The position numbers were made by a program, and so were the translations under genes. DNA of 38,805 nucleotides from Methylocystaceae bacterium (GTDB taxonomy: Bacteria; Pseudomonadota; Alphaproteobacteria; Rhodospirillales; Terasakiellaceae): contig JABXIC010000158.1 in NCBI GenBank assembly GCA_013373265.1, forward strand, positions 1 to 38,805, written 5' to 3'. The notes under the pieces were generated by a model. It was not told the DNA's origin. It searched no databases and saw nothing but the letters and a program-made list of their open reading frames with translations. This document shows positions 8,711 to 17,255 of this stretch, piece by piece (the first letter of the stretch is position 1; each line of letters opens with the position of its first letter).

Positions 8711-8725
8711 CCGCACAATGTGCGG
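8711..8725 (-). terminator. intrinsic terminator (minus strand)
   Basis: CCGCAC/GTGCGG with loop AAT. On the minus strand it is followed by seven T residues. It would end a minus-strand transcript before the recombinase gene promoter. Confidence 0.6.
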
Positions 8726-8859
8726 GATATTAAAAAACTGTCCTAATGTCTTTGATTGAGATTTTGAACGCTGCTTTGTGGAAGCCAAAGCGTTCAAATG
8801 TGTGTATCGCTAACTGAGCATGTTTTATGCCCCTCCTTTCATGGTCAAAAAATAAAAAT

Positions 8860-8881
8860 GCCCACAAGCAATGCTTTGGGC
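8860..8881 (-). terminator. intrinsic terminator (minus strand)
   Basis: On the minus strand, GCCCA-AAGCA pairs with TGCTT-TGGGC across one bulge and is followed by ATTTTTATTTTTT. With the terminator at 8711 it brackets a roughly 140-base interval that itself contains a strong inverted repeat, so a short minus-strand RNA could be made there. Confidence 0.55.
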
Positions 8882-9114
8882 GGTTTGATGTATCAGTTTA
8901 TTTTGCAAATTTTAGCCGTTTGCGAAGCTCCTTTTTAAAAAGGTTGGTCCTTTGCCAATTGTGGTGAAATATAGCATAAATTTTGGGAAAATGCAATTGG
9001 AACCCGATACATACCTCATTGAAAAATAATCATATTTTGTATATGAGGCATTAAAAATAACTCTGCGGACACTGTGCGATTTTAATGTCTATCGCAGGTG
9101 GAGTATGGGTTTTG

Positions 9115-9151
9115 GAAGCTGTAACTATCTTTCTGAGATAGTTACAGCTTC
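9115..9151. repeat. perfect 16-bp inverted repeat
   Basis: GAAGCTGTAACTATCT and its exact reverse complement are separated by the five bases TTCTG. There is no T run on either side, so it is not a simple terminator. Origins of transfer commonly carry inverted repeats of this kind next to the nic site. Confidence 0.75.
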
Positions 9152-9232
9152 GCTGTTTGAAACGCCGCACGGCGACGTTGGGGGCGGCTTGCCCCTCAGA
9201 CCCCAGCAAAGAGACTTTCGCAATCTCTTTGA

Positions 9233-9856
9233 TCACTCGCTTGTCAAAATTGGCCCGGTTGCGTCTTTAATGTTTTGGGCAATTTTGGATGTTTCTCGCA
9301 CAACGTATTTTCGCCAGATATGTTCCGTTGCTTGTCTGACTTTCTGCTTAATGCCTTTCTGCCTCAAAAACATTGGCGTTATCTTTTGCCAGTCCTGTTT
9401 ATGTGGGTTAACAAAGCTCAACAGAAGTTTCCATTCACCTTGATATTGAGTAAATAATGAAGCGTCAGCGTAGCGGGTGACTTTTTCCGTTTCATTATGC
9501 GGGCGCTGGACTTCTGTTATGACAGAACGCACCACGGAATATGTAATTCCGTCTATGCTTGCCTCAATCTTTGCTCCGAGAATATCTTTAAAGCCATTGT
9601 CTGTCTTTTGACGTTTATAGAAAACGCTATCATCAAAACCGATAAAATATTGATCTCGCAAAGCTTCACCACAAGACTTGCGCAATTGATGCTGGTTGTT
9701 GGGTGAGCCGATCCCTGCATCTTTACACTTCGCGATTAATGTATCTGTGATGTATTGAATATCTTGGCTAAAAGAACTGTATTTGAAATCACCCGCTATT
9801 GCTGGACAACTCGTGATCAATGCCAAAAGGGACGTATAAATAAGCTTTTTGATCAT
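9233..9856 (-). CDS. exported hypothetical protein
   Basis: 207 residues with a clear signal peptide (MIKKLIYTSLLALITSCPAIAG, cleavage near residue 21), so the mature protein is periplasmic or secreted. The mature part has two cysteines (in KCKDAG and KSCGEA) that could form a disulfide. No family recognised. It follows the lipoprotein gene with an 11-base gap on the same strand, so the two probably form one unit in the cargo of the element. Confidence 0.6.
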   Translation of the reverse strand: MIKKLIYTSLLALITSCPAIAGDFKYSSFSQDIQYITDTLIAKCKDAGIGSPNNQHQLRKSCGEALRDQYFIGFDDSVFYKRQKTDNGFKDILGAKIEASIDGITYSVVRSVITEVQRPHNETEKVTRYADASLFTQYQGEWKLLLSFVNPHKQDWQKITPMFLRQKGIKQKVRQATEHIWRKYVVRETSKIAQNIKDATGPILTSE

Positions 9857-9867
9857 TATACACCCTC

Positions 9868-10164
9868 TTAATTGATCGACCAGTTATCGCCTTGTTTCAC
9901 AAAGCGGGCTTCAGTCGAATTTTTGAAGCCTTTATCTGTTGCGAAATCAAATTGGCAGAGATAACCGGGTTTTCCTTCTGTCTCGGAACAATTGATATTT
10001 GAAACATCAATAACTTGCTGCTGTCTCCCCAAAAAACGGCTGGCCTCGCCAAATCTTTTGCCCCATAGAACTTGGATATCTTCAGCATTTGGGCCGCTGT
10101 CCATACACCCCGTTAACGACAAAGAAAAAGCGGCGATTGCCACTATAGATAACAGTCTCAACAT
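9868..10164 (-). CDS. small lipoprotein
   Basis: 98 residues from the ATG at 10164, which follows GAGGAGGT. The longer frame to 10338 has no ribosome site and a non-membrane N-terminus. The N-terminus is a lipoprotein signal (AAFSLSLTGC) with lipobox LTGC, so the product is an anchored periplasmic or outer-membrane lipoprotein. The mature part has two cysteines. Family unknown. It lies downstream of the gajB-like gene by about 190 bases and directly before the exported 207-aa protein. Confidence 0.65.
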   Translation of the reverse strand: MLRLLSIVAIAAFSLSLTGCMDSGPNAEDIQVLWGKRFGEASRFLGRQQQVIDVSNINCSETEGKPGYLCQFDFATDKGFKNSTEARFVKQGDNWSIN

Positions 10165-10352
10165 GACCTCCTCACGAAAAAGTGAACAGTATGTTGTATT
10201 CTGTTCATTCAGATCGCTCTTGGTATTGTGCATGCTTTGTGTTTGTTGAGGGGGCTTGTGGACAACTATATTTGCTGCTGCACTGACGTTGTTACCCAGA
10301 GGGCATGTTTCTTCACATGAATAAACAACTAAACTCAAAAAGTCACTACCGC

Positions 10353-12212
10353 TTATAAAATATGGATTTCATCTTCAGAAAACCATTTTTGTGCAATCGC
10401 ATTTTGTTTAAGTAGATCAGGGGTGTCTGTATACGTGATAATAGCTAAATCTTCTTTTGCGCGACTACATGTCACGTAAAAAAGCCTTCGAGCTCTATCA
10501 ATTGCATTGTCCTTACCAGCTTCCTCATTTTCAATATCTGTAGCTGACTTTTCCTTTGTACCCAAAAGTTTGTCGTATTTATATAGAAAACCTCTAGCTT
10601 CTTCATCGTCGATTATCACCATGACTTTTGGAAACTCAAGGCCTTTGACACCTTGATGAGTATCGAAGATTTCGTTACCCTCAATATAGTCATAATATTT
10701 TTGGATCTGTGAAAAAGGGGCATTCAAAAATAAATCTAATGCACTTGGTTCCTCATCCATAATCTCTGTGAGCATTTCGTCTAACTCATTCGCTTCAATA
10801 GAAACTGATTTAAGCTGTTCAGGTAACTCAAAAATATTGTGTTCAGATATTTTTATTAAAACTTCTCTTAGAGTAGGGTCCTTACTTTCATCCCACAGAC
10901 TTAACAAATCCAAGACTTTTTCTTTTACATCAGACAAATGCTGAATTTGATTATCAGCAACCTTTAATTTCTTCACAGAAAATAAAGGGCTTCTCTCCTG
11001 AAGCAGATTTGCAACAGTAAAATTATCTTTAATTTTATTTGCATTTACCAACATCATAACTTGTTTAAAAAAATTTAAAGCAGGTAATGAGCCATCAGCT
11101 ATAGCCGTTGAAAACTCTTTTCTCAGTGGTTCATATAGCTCTGAAAATCCAAGCCTTTTAGCAGCCATATGATGTTCAAGAGTAAGAAGTTTAATATTTC
11201 TAATATCACTCCACGTATCGTCACCAAGTTGTTTTGCCATCATAGACATAACTGATTGTTCCACCGCACTTTTATCCACATCTCTATGTGAAATAAACAA
11301 TCGAGCATTTCCCTCTATAGCATCCGTTCTGGGTAGTTGACTGATCCCATCATAAGGTTTGCGGATATTATTAATTAACTTCACAACCCGTCTTGATGAT
11401 CGATGATTAAGTCTTTTTATTGGTTTTGCCCATTCATCACTTAAACCTGACCCTAAGCCTTCTTTACCATCAGCATAAATTCGCTGCATGACATCCCCGA
11501 TAAAGCCAATTGAAATTCTATCCTTGTGGGATTCATGAAGGGCAAAAAATGCATCTACCAAATTTTTATTTGTATCCTGACTCTCATCGATCAAAACAAT
11601 GGGAAATTGAGAAGCTATAATGTTCCTCATCGTTTTATTCTCTTTCAAAAAGTCAGCTGCTATTTGAATAACTTCAGCGTGGCTTAAACTATCAATCCCA
11701 GTAAGGTTGCCATTGGGGTTGTACTGGAAAATCAATATATCTTCTAACTGAGCCAGGCGTTTTGATTTTGTTTCAATTTCCTTAGCACGGTTTTGATAGG
11801 TTTTGGTTGTGGTGTTTTTTGCCTTCGTTTGCTTTTTATTTAATTCTTCAATTTTTTCAGCAAGAGTATGTTTTAGCCATTTGCGGATATCTTTGTGAAA
11901 ACCTTTAATCACAGACCATGCAAAGCTATGAATGGTCGAAACATGAATTAATGGATGATAATCTGCACGACGATGGATTTCTTCGGTCGCAGCATTAGTG
12001 TAGGTGATGATAGCTACTTTGCGACCTTCCATAGCAAGTTGATGCTCGAAAGGCTCAATAATATAATCCTTCAAAACATTCACGAGAGTTCGAGTTTTAC
12101 CCGAGCCTGCACCTGCGAAAAGGAAGAAACTTCGTAAAGAACTCAGATTAACATATCCTCCTATCTCCGCGTCGATCGGATCATCGAGGTGATTGTCGTA
12201 TTCTTCAATCAT
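10353..12212 (-). CDS. gajB: UvrD/Rep-like superfamily 1 helicase, GajB-like
   Basis: 619 residues with the SF1A helicase motifs in order. These are Walker A GAGSGKT (34-40), TYTNAA (motif Ia, near 70), STIHSF, motif II IDESQD (208-213), GFIGDVMQ (motif III), LNHRSS (motif IV), a THQGVKGLEFPKV segment (motif V) and RRLFYVTCSRAK (motif VI). The start overlaps the OLD-nuclease gene by four bases (ATGA), so the pair is co-translated. An OLD/TOPRIM nuclease followed directly by a UvrD-like helicase is the architecture of Gabija anti-phage systems, where GajB senses DNA ends and works with GajA. It is longer than the roughly 500-aa reference GajB. Confidence 0.82.
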   Translation of the reverse strand: MIEEYDNHLDDPIDAEIGGYVNLSSLRSFFLFAGAGSGKTRTLVNVLKDYIIEPFEHQLAMEGRKVAIITYTNAATEEIHRRADYHPLIHVSTIHSFAWSVIKGFHKDIRKWLKHTLAEKIEELNKKQTKAKNTTTKTYQNRAKEIETKSKRLAQLEDILIFQYNPNGNLTGIDSLSHAEVIQIAADFLKENKTMRNIIASQFPIVLIDESQDTNKNLVDAFFALHESHKDRISIGFIGDVMQRIYADGKEGLGSGLSDEWAKPIKRLNHRSSRRVVKLINNIRKPYDGISQLPRTDAIEGNARLFISHRDVDKSAVEQSVMSMMAKQLGDDTWSDIRNIKLLTLEHHMAAKRLGFSELYEPLRKEFSTAIADGSLPALNFFKQVMMLVNANKIKDNFTVANLLQERSPLFSVKKLKVADNQIQHLSDVKEKVLDLLSLWDESKDPTLREVLIKISEHNIFELPEQLKSVSIEANELDEMLTEIMDEEPSALDLFLNAPFSQIQKYYDYIEGNEIFDTHQGVKGLEFPKVMVIIDDEEARGFLYKYDKLLGTKEKSATDIENEEAGKDNAIDRARRLFYVTCSRAKEDLAIITYTDTPDLLKQNAIAQKWFSEDEIHIL

Positions 12213-14473
12213 GCCTCTTCACCCCCAGCTTGAAGGTTTAATGCTGAAAGAAGCCATGAGAGGCCTTTCGAAATATATGGTGGAGCAGAAATATTATCTA
12301 TTTCATCTGAAAACAACAATGCTTGAGCGAAATCGCCTTTGTTCATCTTTCTAACAGATTCAAACAAGCTTTTTTGCAAGTCCTCGCCATTCTCACATGT
12401 TTCAAGATGGTTTTTGGCTTTTTTAAAGAACCCATTTTCACTCGTGTTTTTGAATGTATTTGTATTTGAAAGAACAATAGCATCTTCGAATGTATATGGG
12501 CAAAGTTCTTCCTTTACCACGCCTGTATCGACAGAAACAGGTGTTTGATAAGCGACACATACAGATTGCTTGCCTTCCACCACAATTATTTTATCACTTT
12601 GAGACGCCGAAAAGAGTTCGTTAATCGCTCCTTTTTTTGGAAGCCAACTTTTTAAGGTGTCGTTGTTTGTACGTTGATTCAATCCTAACTTTGGAGGCTG
12701 GGCTTTCCAGCTAGTATCGCCTTTATCATTTTTAATTTCTTCTTCAGAATCTAGGTCTGTAATAATCAAGGTAGTTAAATGCATTTTGTCGATCAACGGC
12801 TTTAGCTTGTGAGCATGAGCCCCATTCACTTCGAATAAGGTAATATATTTTTGAAGTAATTCTTTATGGTTTTGACGAATAAAGTGCGGTACTAGCATTC
12901 GTTCAGCTGCACCTTCAACCAGAATCGCAGCATCAGCAAAAAACAAATCGCTATGGGTCATTTTAATGTATCTGGCAACATATTTAGCCGTATTATTGTT
13001 AGCACCAAAAACATCACTCATATTTTCAACGACTGAAGTAGGTATTGGGCAAGAGTTTGATGCCGATACACGTCTAAAATAACGTAAATTTTTATATTCG
13101 CTTTCGTGTGCTACATGTGAGGAATGTGTGCTGATTATCATTTGTGTATTAAATGGGGTATTTTCCTTTGATAGTTCAGGATGATTTCCCAACAAAGTGT
13201 ATGCTTGTCTTGTGAAAACTTGCTGCACTTGTGCATGTAAATGTGCTTCTGGTTCTTCAACTAAAACAAGATGTATAGGCTCGTAAGATAATTCTTCTCC
13301 TGACTTGGGTTTTGCTTTGCCGACTTTCATCCACCCATCACGAAAACGTTTAAGCTTGAAAAACATATAGATTAAATTTTGATACCCGAGGCCATTATAT
13401 GCCTCAGGCAACGTGACCACCTTGCCTCCATCGTTCGAAACGTTGTATTGGATAGCGGCATCGCTTTGAAATGCTTCCATCGCATCGAATTCGGTATCAA
13501 TGATTATTTTAGGATTATCAATTCCTGGATACCCTAAGGATTCAAGTTCTGCGGTTACGTCTTTGAATTGATTTTCGAGAACAGTGTTTTGAATTGCCTT
13601 TGCTTCATACATGCCTGTGATAGCATCTAAGTCCTGTTCTGTCGGAACATCATCTATATTTAAATGTTTTTTGTAGTACTGGGAAAGTTGACGGGATAGT
13701 TTTTTATCACCTTTACCATCCATTGAGCCGTTACCATCTTTTGCATCAGAAAACCCCCTTTGTGCATTAATGGAATTGACTTTCAATAAGCCAGTTAAAG
13801 GTAAACCCTTAATATGCTGTTCTTTAGGGTGACTTAATTTTTGTGGGACATTAGTATCTGTATCAATTTTGGTTGGATCAATTTTATAATATGCTACATC
13901 GAAATAGTTATTCAGCTTCTTCTTTAAGAAATCTTGAAGATTGATGGGCCACAAATTGATATTTTTACGCTTATTTTCATCTGCAATTTTATCAACCACC
14001 TCTTCTTTAGCCAAATATTGTTCAATAAATGCGGATTGCAATTTTTCTACAGATTTTTCAACATCCTTTCCTTTGGGCTCGAACGAGAGCCTTACACCTA
14101 CTTGACCTCCTTCCCAGAAAATTGTTGGTAATAAGTGGCTAATTCGATGGAGCTCGTTTTGGTTGACGTTAAACCATATGTCGATGCTTGGGCACACCTC
14201 ATGCCAAAACTCGATACCAAGTTTACGATCTTCTGCTTCCTCAGTTAAGGAAAACCAATCTTCTCCTAATTGATTTATTTTATCCCAATTCGATAATGTG
14301 AAATCTAAATAAGTTACGGATGATTTATCAGTAAGAAAGCTTATCAGGGCATCCATCGCGGATGTTTTGCCACTGTTGTTAGCCCCAACAAAGATCGTTT
14401 GTTGACTGCTTAAGCCAATTCGAGTTTGCTTCAATCTTCTATAATTTTGAATATCCACAAAAGATATTTGCAT
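12209..14473 (-). CDS. gajA: OLD-family ATPase/TOPRIM nuclease, GajA-like
   Basis: 754 residues from the ATG at 14473; a TTG four codons upstream is the alternative. The ABC-type ATPase has Walker A GANNSGKT (30-37), a signature-like NGLGYQN (about 362-368), Walker B LVLVEEPEAHLH and the H-loop STHSSH. A TOPRIM nuclease domain follows with the metal-binding Glu in ILVEG (about 518-521), the DxD in TDLDSEE (about 572-578) and a distal KGDFA lysine. OLD-family nucleases nick or cut DNA when nucleotide is depleted. The adjacent UvrD-like helicase makes this a class 2 OLD / GajA-type protein. About 180 residues longer than the reference GajA, with much of the excess between the ATPase motifs. Confidence 0.85.
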   Translation of the reverse strand: MQISFVDIQNYRRLKQTRIGLSSQQTIFVGANNSGKTSAMDALISFLTDKSSVTYLDFTLSNWDKINQLGEDWFSLTEEAEDRKLGIEFWHEVCPSIDIWFNVNQNELHRISHLLPTIFWEGGQVGVRLSFEPKGKDVEKSVEKLQSAFIEQYLAKEEVVDKIADENKRKNINLWPINLQDFLKKKLNNYFDVAYYKIDPTKIDTDTNVPQKLSHPKEQHIKGLPLTGLLKVNSINAQRGFSDAKDGNGSMDGKGDKKLSRQLSQYYKKHLNIDDVPTEQDLDAITGMYEAKAIQNTVLENQFKDVTAELESLGYPGIDNPKIIIDTEFDAMEAFQSDAAIQYNVSNDGGKVVTLPEAYNGLGYQNLIYMFFKLKRFRDGWMKVGKAKPKSGEELSYEPIHLVLVEEPEAHLHAQVQQVFTRQAYTLLGNHPELSKENTPFNTQMIISTHSSHVAHESEYKNLRYFRRVSASNSCPIPTSVVENMSDVFGANNNTAKYVARYIKMTHSDLFFADAAILVEGAAERMLVPHFIRQNHKELLQKYITLFEVNGAHAHKLKPLIDKMHLTTLIITDLDSEEEIKNDKGDTSWKAQPPKLGLNQRTNNDTLKSWLPKKGAINELFSASQSDKIIVVEGKQSVCVAYQTPVSVDTGVVKEELCPYTFEDAIVLSNTNTFKNTSENGFFKKAKNHLETCENGEDLQKSLFESVRKMNKGDFAQALLFSDEIDNISAPPYISKGLSWLLSALNLQAGGEEA

Positions 14474-14673
14474 AAATTTTCCCAACCATCCGTATAAATA
14501 CTATTAAAAGTCGATAAAACCTAATATCAAAATGAAGTATCTACTTTGATTATTCGGCGTCCCTATTAGATGAGATTAATCGCTATTTTCAACTAATGCA
14601 AGAATACTTGAACGCTCTACATACTAATAATAAGAAGCTCATCTAACATTAAGTTGATTAAAGGCAAAATCGG

Positions 14674-15234
14674 TTAAGTCCACATACGTTGCGCAAATGA
14701 TCTTTCTTCGTTGCCAAATGCATTCGTGTAGATTGCAGTGATTTCTAGTGATGAATGTCCTAACCACTTAGAGACCATATTTAGTGGTACTCCTGCCTGA
14801 AGCGCATTGATGGCAAAACCATGACGCAGACCTTTGGCAGTAGCGTGTGGGCCATCGGTTTGCATGGCGGTCATGACGGCTTTTACTTCTTGCCAAGCTT
14901 TGGTTCTGCACCAAGGCCATAGGCGTTGGGTTTGGGGCTTGTTTGCGGTTAGGCGCTGGAGGCTTTCGATTAGCGCATTAGGCAGGGGGACTGCGCGGAA
15001 TACTCCGCGCTTTCGCTTTTTGAGGGTTTCAAAGATTACGACGCCTGTTGAAGTGTCGATGCGCTGGGGCGTGATGGCGAGGGCTTCTGATATGCGGCAG
15101 CCAGAGTAAACCAATAGTTGGCAAAATAACGCAACATCATTGGGGTGCTTGGCGGCTTCTTTTAAGAAAGCTTTGCGTTCATCGGCAGTGCAGTATAAAC
15201 GACGCCCTTGCAGGTCATAGAGTCCTGTAGACAT
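14674..15234 (-). CDS. catalytic-domain-only tyrosine recombinase
   Basis: 186 residues, about the size of FimB/FimE, comprising only the catalytic domain. It has Arg47 (GCRISEAL), a Lys-rich beta-turn (LKKRKRG, Lys near 72), Arg137 in KGLRH, His160 (LGHSS) and Tyr169 (AIYTN). The first position of the HxxR box is Lys134 rather than His, a tolerated substitution in this family. There is no core-binding domain, so it may act on short inverted repeats or need a partner. A truncated relative lies at 16281-16410. It lies about 200 bases upstream of the gajA-like gene, on the same strand. Confidence 0.8.
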   Translation of the reverse strand: MSTGLYDLQGRRLYCTADERKAFLKEAAKHPNDVALFCQLLVYSGCRISEALAITPQRIDTSTGVVIFETLKKRKRGVFRAVPLPNALIESLQRLTANKPQTQRLWPWCRTKAWQEVKAVMTAMQTDGPHATAKGLRHGFAINALQAGVPLNMVSKWLGHSSLEITAIYTNAFGNEERSFAQRMWT

Positions 15235-15353
15235 GGCGGTTTACCTCATATTTTGTGGTTGCTATCTGCCTTTTTATAAATGCACCCTTTACAATTTATT
15301 CAATGAACATTATACAACATTATGTTTAATTATCAATTCCATGAGGTGATTTT

Positions 15354-15395
15354 ATGGGAAAATGTCCTACGTGCAATGGCTCTGATAAATTGTAG
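15354..15395 (+). pseudogene. 5' stub of a zinc-ribbon gene cut by an IS481-type element
   Basis: MGKCPTCNGSDKL then stop. It begins behind a GAGGTG ribosome site and shows a CPTC zinc knuckle typical of a zinc-ribbon N-terminus. The frame ends in bases TGTAG that belong to the IS end starting at 15391. The rest of the gene is not found on the other side of the element. Confidence 0.4.
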
Positions 15396-16295
15396 GAATG
15401 TGTGACCTCGCGGGACACTTCTTGTAAATTGATTTACAAGGAGGACCTGTCATGACAAATGATGAACGAGAAATCAGACGTAAGTTACGAGTTCTACAGC
15501 GCGCTGTAGAACTCGGTTGTGTCACAAAATCTTATCGTTATTTTGGGATTCCAAAGTCAACATATTGTAGGTGGCGCGAAGTCTACTTAAAACATGGAGA
15601 ATAAGGGCTAATCAACAAAAAGCCTATTGTAAAAACGCACCCACACCAAACACCACCGGAGATCGTGGAGAAGATCCTTTACCTACGCAAGAAATATCAT
15701 CCGGGTCCCATGCGAATTATGTGGTACCTCGCGTGTTATCATGATCTCCGAGTATCTGATGCAACTATTTATCGTGTGCTGAAAAGGCATGGTGTGAGCC
15801 GGCTACCTAATAACGTAGGTAGACGTAAGGTTCATACCAAGAGATACCAAAAACAAGTCCCTGGCCACATATTCAAATGGATGTTAAGTTTTTGATCTTT
15901 AAAAACAAATAGGGAGAGAAAATTAAACGTTATCAATACACGGTTATAGATGATGCAACTCGCGTCAGGGCGTTAAAAGTTTATACGCGGCATACGTAAA
16001 AAAATGCCATCGACTTTGTAGACCATATTATTGAAAAGTTCCCCTTCATAATTCAACAAATTTGAACAGATGGAGGTCATGAATTCTAGTCTCTTTTTCA
16101 TTGGCACGTTGAAGACAAAGGTATTCGTCACGCCTATATTAAGGCCAGAACTCCTCAGATCAACGGTAAAGTCGAAAGATCGCACAGGATCAATCAACAG
16201 GAATTTTATCAGTTGATGACATATAAAGATGACGTCGACCTAGAGGCTAGGTTGAATGAATGGGAAACTTTTTACAACTTCGCCAAACCTCATGA
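15391..16295 (+). mobile_element. decayed IS481-family insertion sequence
   Basis: The left end starts TGTAGGAATGTGTGACC, closely matching the end of another fragment at 21321 (TGTAGAAATGTGCGATC). The right terminal inverted repeat is missing. Transposase similarity stops near 16295, where a recombinase remnant begins on the opposite strand. The element is therefore truncated and not mobile. Confidence 0.75.
15452..16295 (+). pseudogene. IS481-family transposase, multiply interrupted
   Basis: The start is MTNDEREIRRKLRVLQ behind AAGGAGG. Recognisable IS481/DDE pieces follow: YFGIPKSTYCRW, THPHQTPPEIVEKI, KYHPGPMRI (catalytic-domain lead), HTKRYQKQVPGH, YTVIDDATR (first Asp region), HEF after TDGG (second Asp), and QINGKVERSH (Glu). 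Stops interrupt it after KHGE at about 15603, near 15894, near 15997 and around 16060-16085, and at least one frameshift is needed near 15885. No functional protein can be made. Confidence 0.85.
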
Positions 16296-16410
16296 GAAGC
16301 TCAAGAAACAGCCGCTTTTCAGTTTGTTGTTTGCGGCATGCCTTTAGGAATGCTGTGAGGTCAGTCTTGTTACAATATAATCTTTCACCACAGCTATTAA
16401 GTATCAATCG
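16281..16410 (-). pseudogene. N-terminal remnant of a small tyrosine recombinase
   Basis: The translated stretch GERLYCNKTDLTAFLKACRK then RLFLELLMRFG aligns with GRRLYCTADERKAFLK and ALFCQLLVYSG of the intact 186-aa recombinase at 14674-15234. It breaks off just before the catalytic Arg, at the join with the IS481 transposase. So a second copy of the small recombinase once existed here. Confidence 0.6.
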
Positions 16411-17051
16411 GTATTTCTCGTTGTTATTTATCAGTTTAAATTTGTGTTTGATTTTGTATATATCGAACTTTATAAGTAATTTTGTCCAGATTATCCCCAT
16501 TGAAATGTATTTCATGCATAGTCATGCTGCATACATATTACAAATGAATGATGTCCTAAGGAAAAGTACGTAAAAGTATAATTATTTTTCACTACTCATG
16601 CTTATAGGTTTTATTGAAAATCTGGCGAATCTTATATTATATGCCAGTTTTTGCAATATATTAGACCTTACTCATGATGCCTGCACCTTGAGCAACGGTA
16701 AGCGATCAAAAAATCACACTCTCAGTGCAATTCTTAAGAGGCTATGACTATGGTTGGGCTGCATTCTGGCGGGGTGGTGATGCAACTTGCTTTTCTGATC
16801 CAGCAAGGCGCCTTAAAGAAAAGATTTGGAATAATGCTGGGCAAAATTTGCCTACTAACATTCAAGTGTAGACTGTGTAATTTATTAAACGGCCAATACT
16901 AAAATAAAATCTATTTATTACAATTAGTTGACTATCTTTGATAAAAAACCATAAACTAGAATCATGCCTTATAATGGTTCGTTCATTGAAAAGCAAACCA
17001 TTATTTTGTATCATACCATCATTATTTGATTATTTTTTTTAGAGGCTCATC
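16411..17051. other. AT-rich gap with a gene fragment
   Basis: No complete gene found. A plus-strand open stretch at 16692-16871 reads as protein-like (RGYDYGWAAFWRGGDATC, then DPARRLKEKIW, ending at TAG) but has no start codon or ribosome site, so it is probably a gene remnant of unknown family. Confidence 0.4.
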
Positions 17052-17165
17052 ATGTCAAAAGTTCAGGTTCAAAATCTAGCGACAAGACGTAATAGAAACC
17101 ATCTGCGTGTGGGCCATAACACTGGGGGGGCGACTGATGGCATATCGAAGCACATCTATACATAA
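17052..17165 (+). CDS. possible 37-residue peptide
   Basis: The ATG at 17052 follows GAGG by 7 bases. The product is short, basic and glycine-containing (MSKVQVQNLATRRNRN...), without a membrane span. A strong intrinsic terminator lies 90 bases downstream, so this could be a small transcription unit. No family recognised, and length alone gives little support. Confidence 0.3.
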   Translation: MSKVQVQNLATRRNRNHLRVGHNTGGATDGISKHIYT

Positions 17166-17255
17166 CCTCATTCCAGCAAAGTCACCGCTGAACGCTCATT
17201 CTCAGTGTTTTGTACGTAATACAACCTTGCCGTATCTGGCAGGCTGTAAAGTGTT

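Larger units (their letters stand above)
8528..9232. other. hairpin-rich non-coding segment, candidate oriT or small-RNA region
   Basis: I see no convincing gene in these 705 bases. They hold four hairpins: 8711-8725, an inverted repeat GAACGCT/AGCGTTC around 8765-8797, 8860-8881, and a perfect 16-bp hairpin at 9115-9151. A GC-rich patch with further small inverted repeats lies at about 9160-9205. A 61-codon minus-strand frame at 9051-9236 crosses the big hairpin and is unlikely to be a gene. The position between recombination/mobilization genes and cargo fits an origin of transfer, but no nic site can be named. Confidence 0.45.

Noticed and set aside
9051-9236. A 61-codon minus-strand frame over the perfect hairpin
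   Set aside because: No convincing ribosome site, and it crosses the hairpin and GC-rich patch. It is better explained as non-coding structure, although a VAVRRFKQ segment gave me pause.
9868-10338. Longer start for the small lipoprotein (156 residues)
   Set aside because: The upstream 58 codons lack a ribosome site and would bury the lipoprotein signal. The ATG at 10164 has GAGGAGGT and a proper lipobox.
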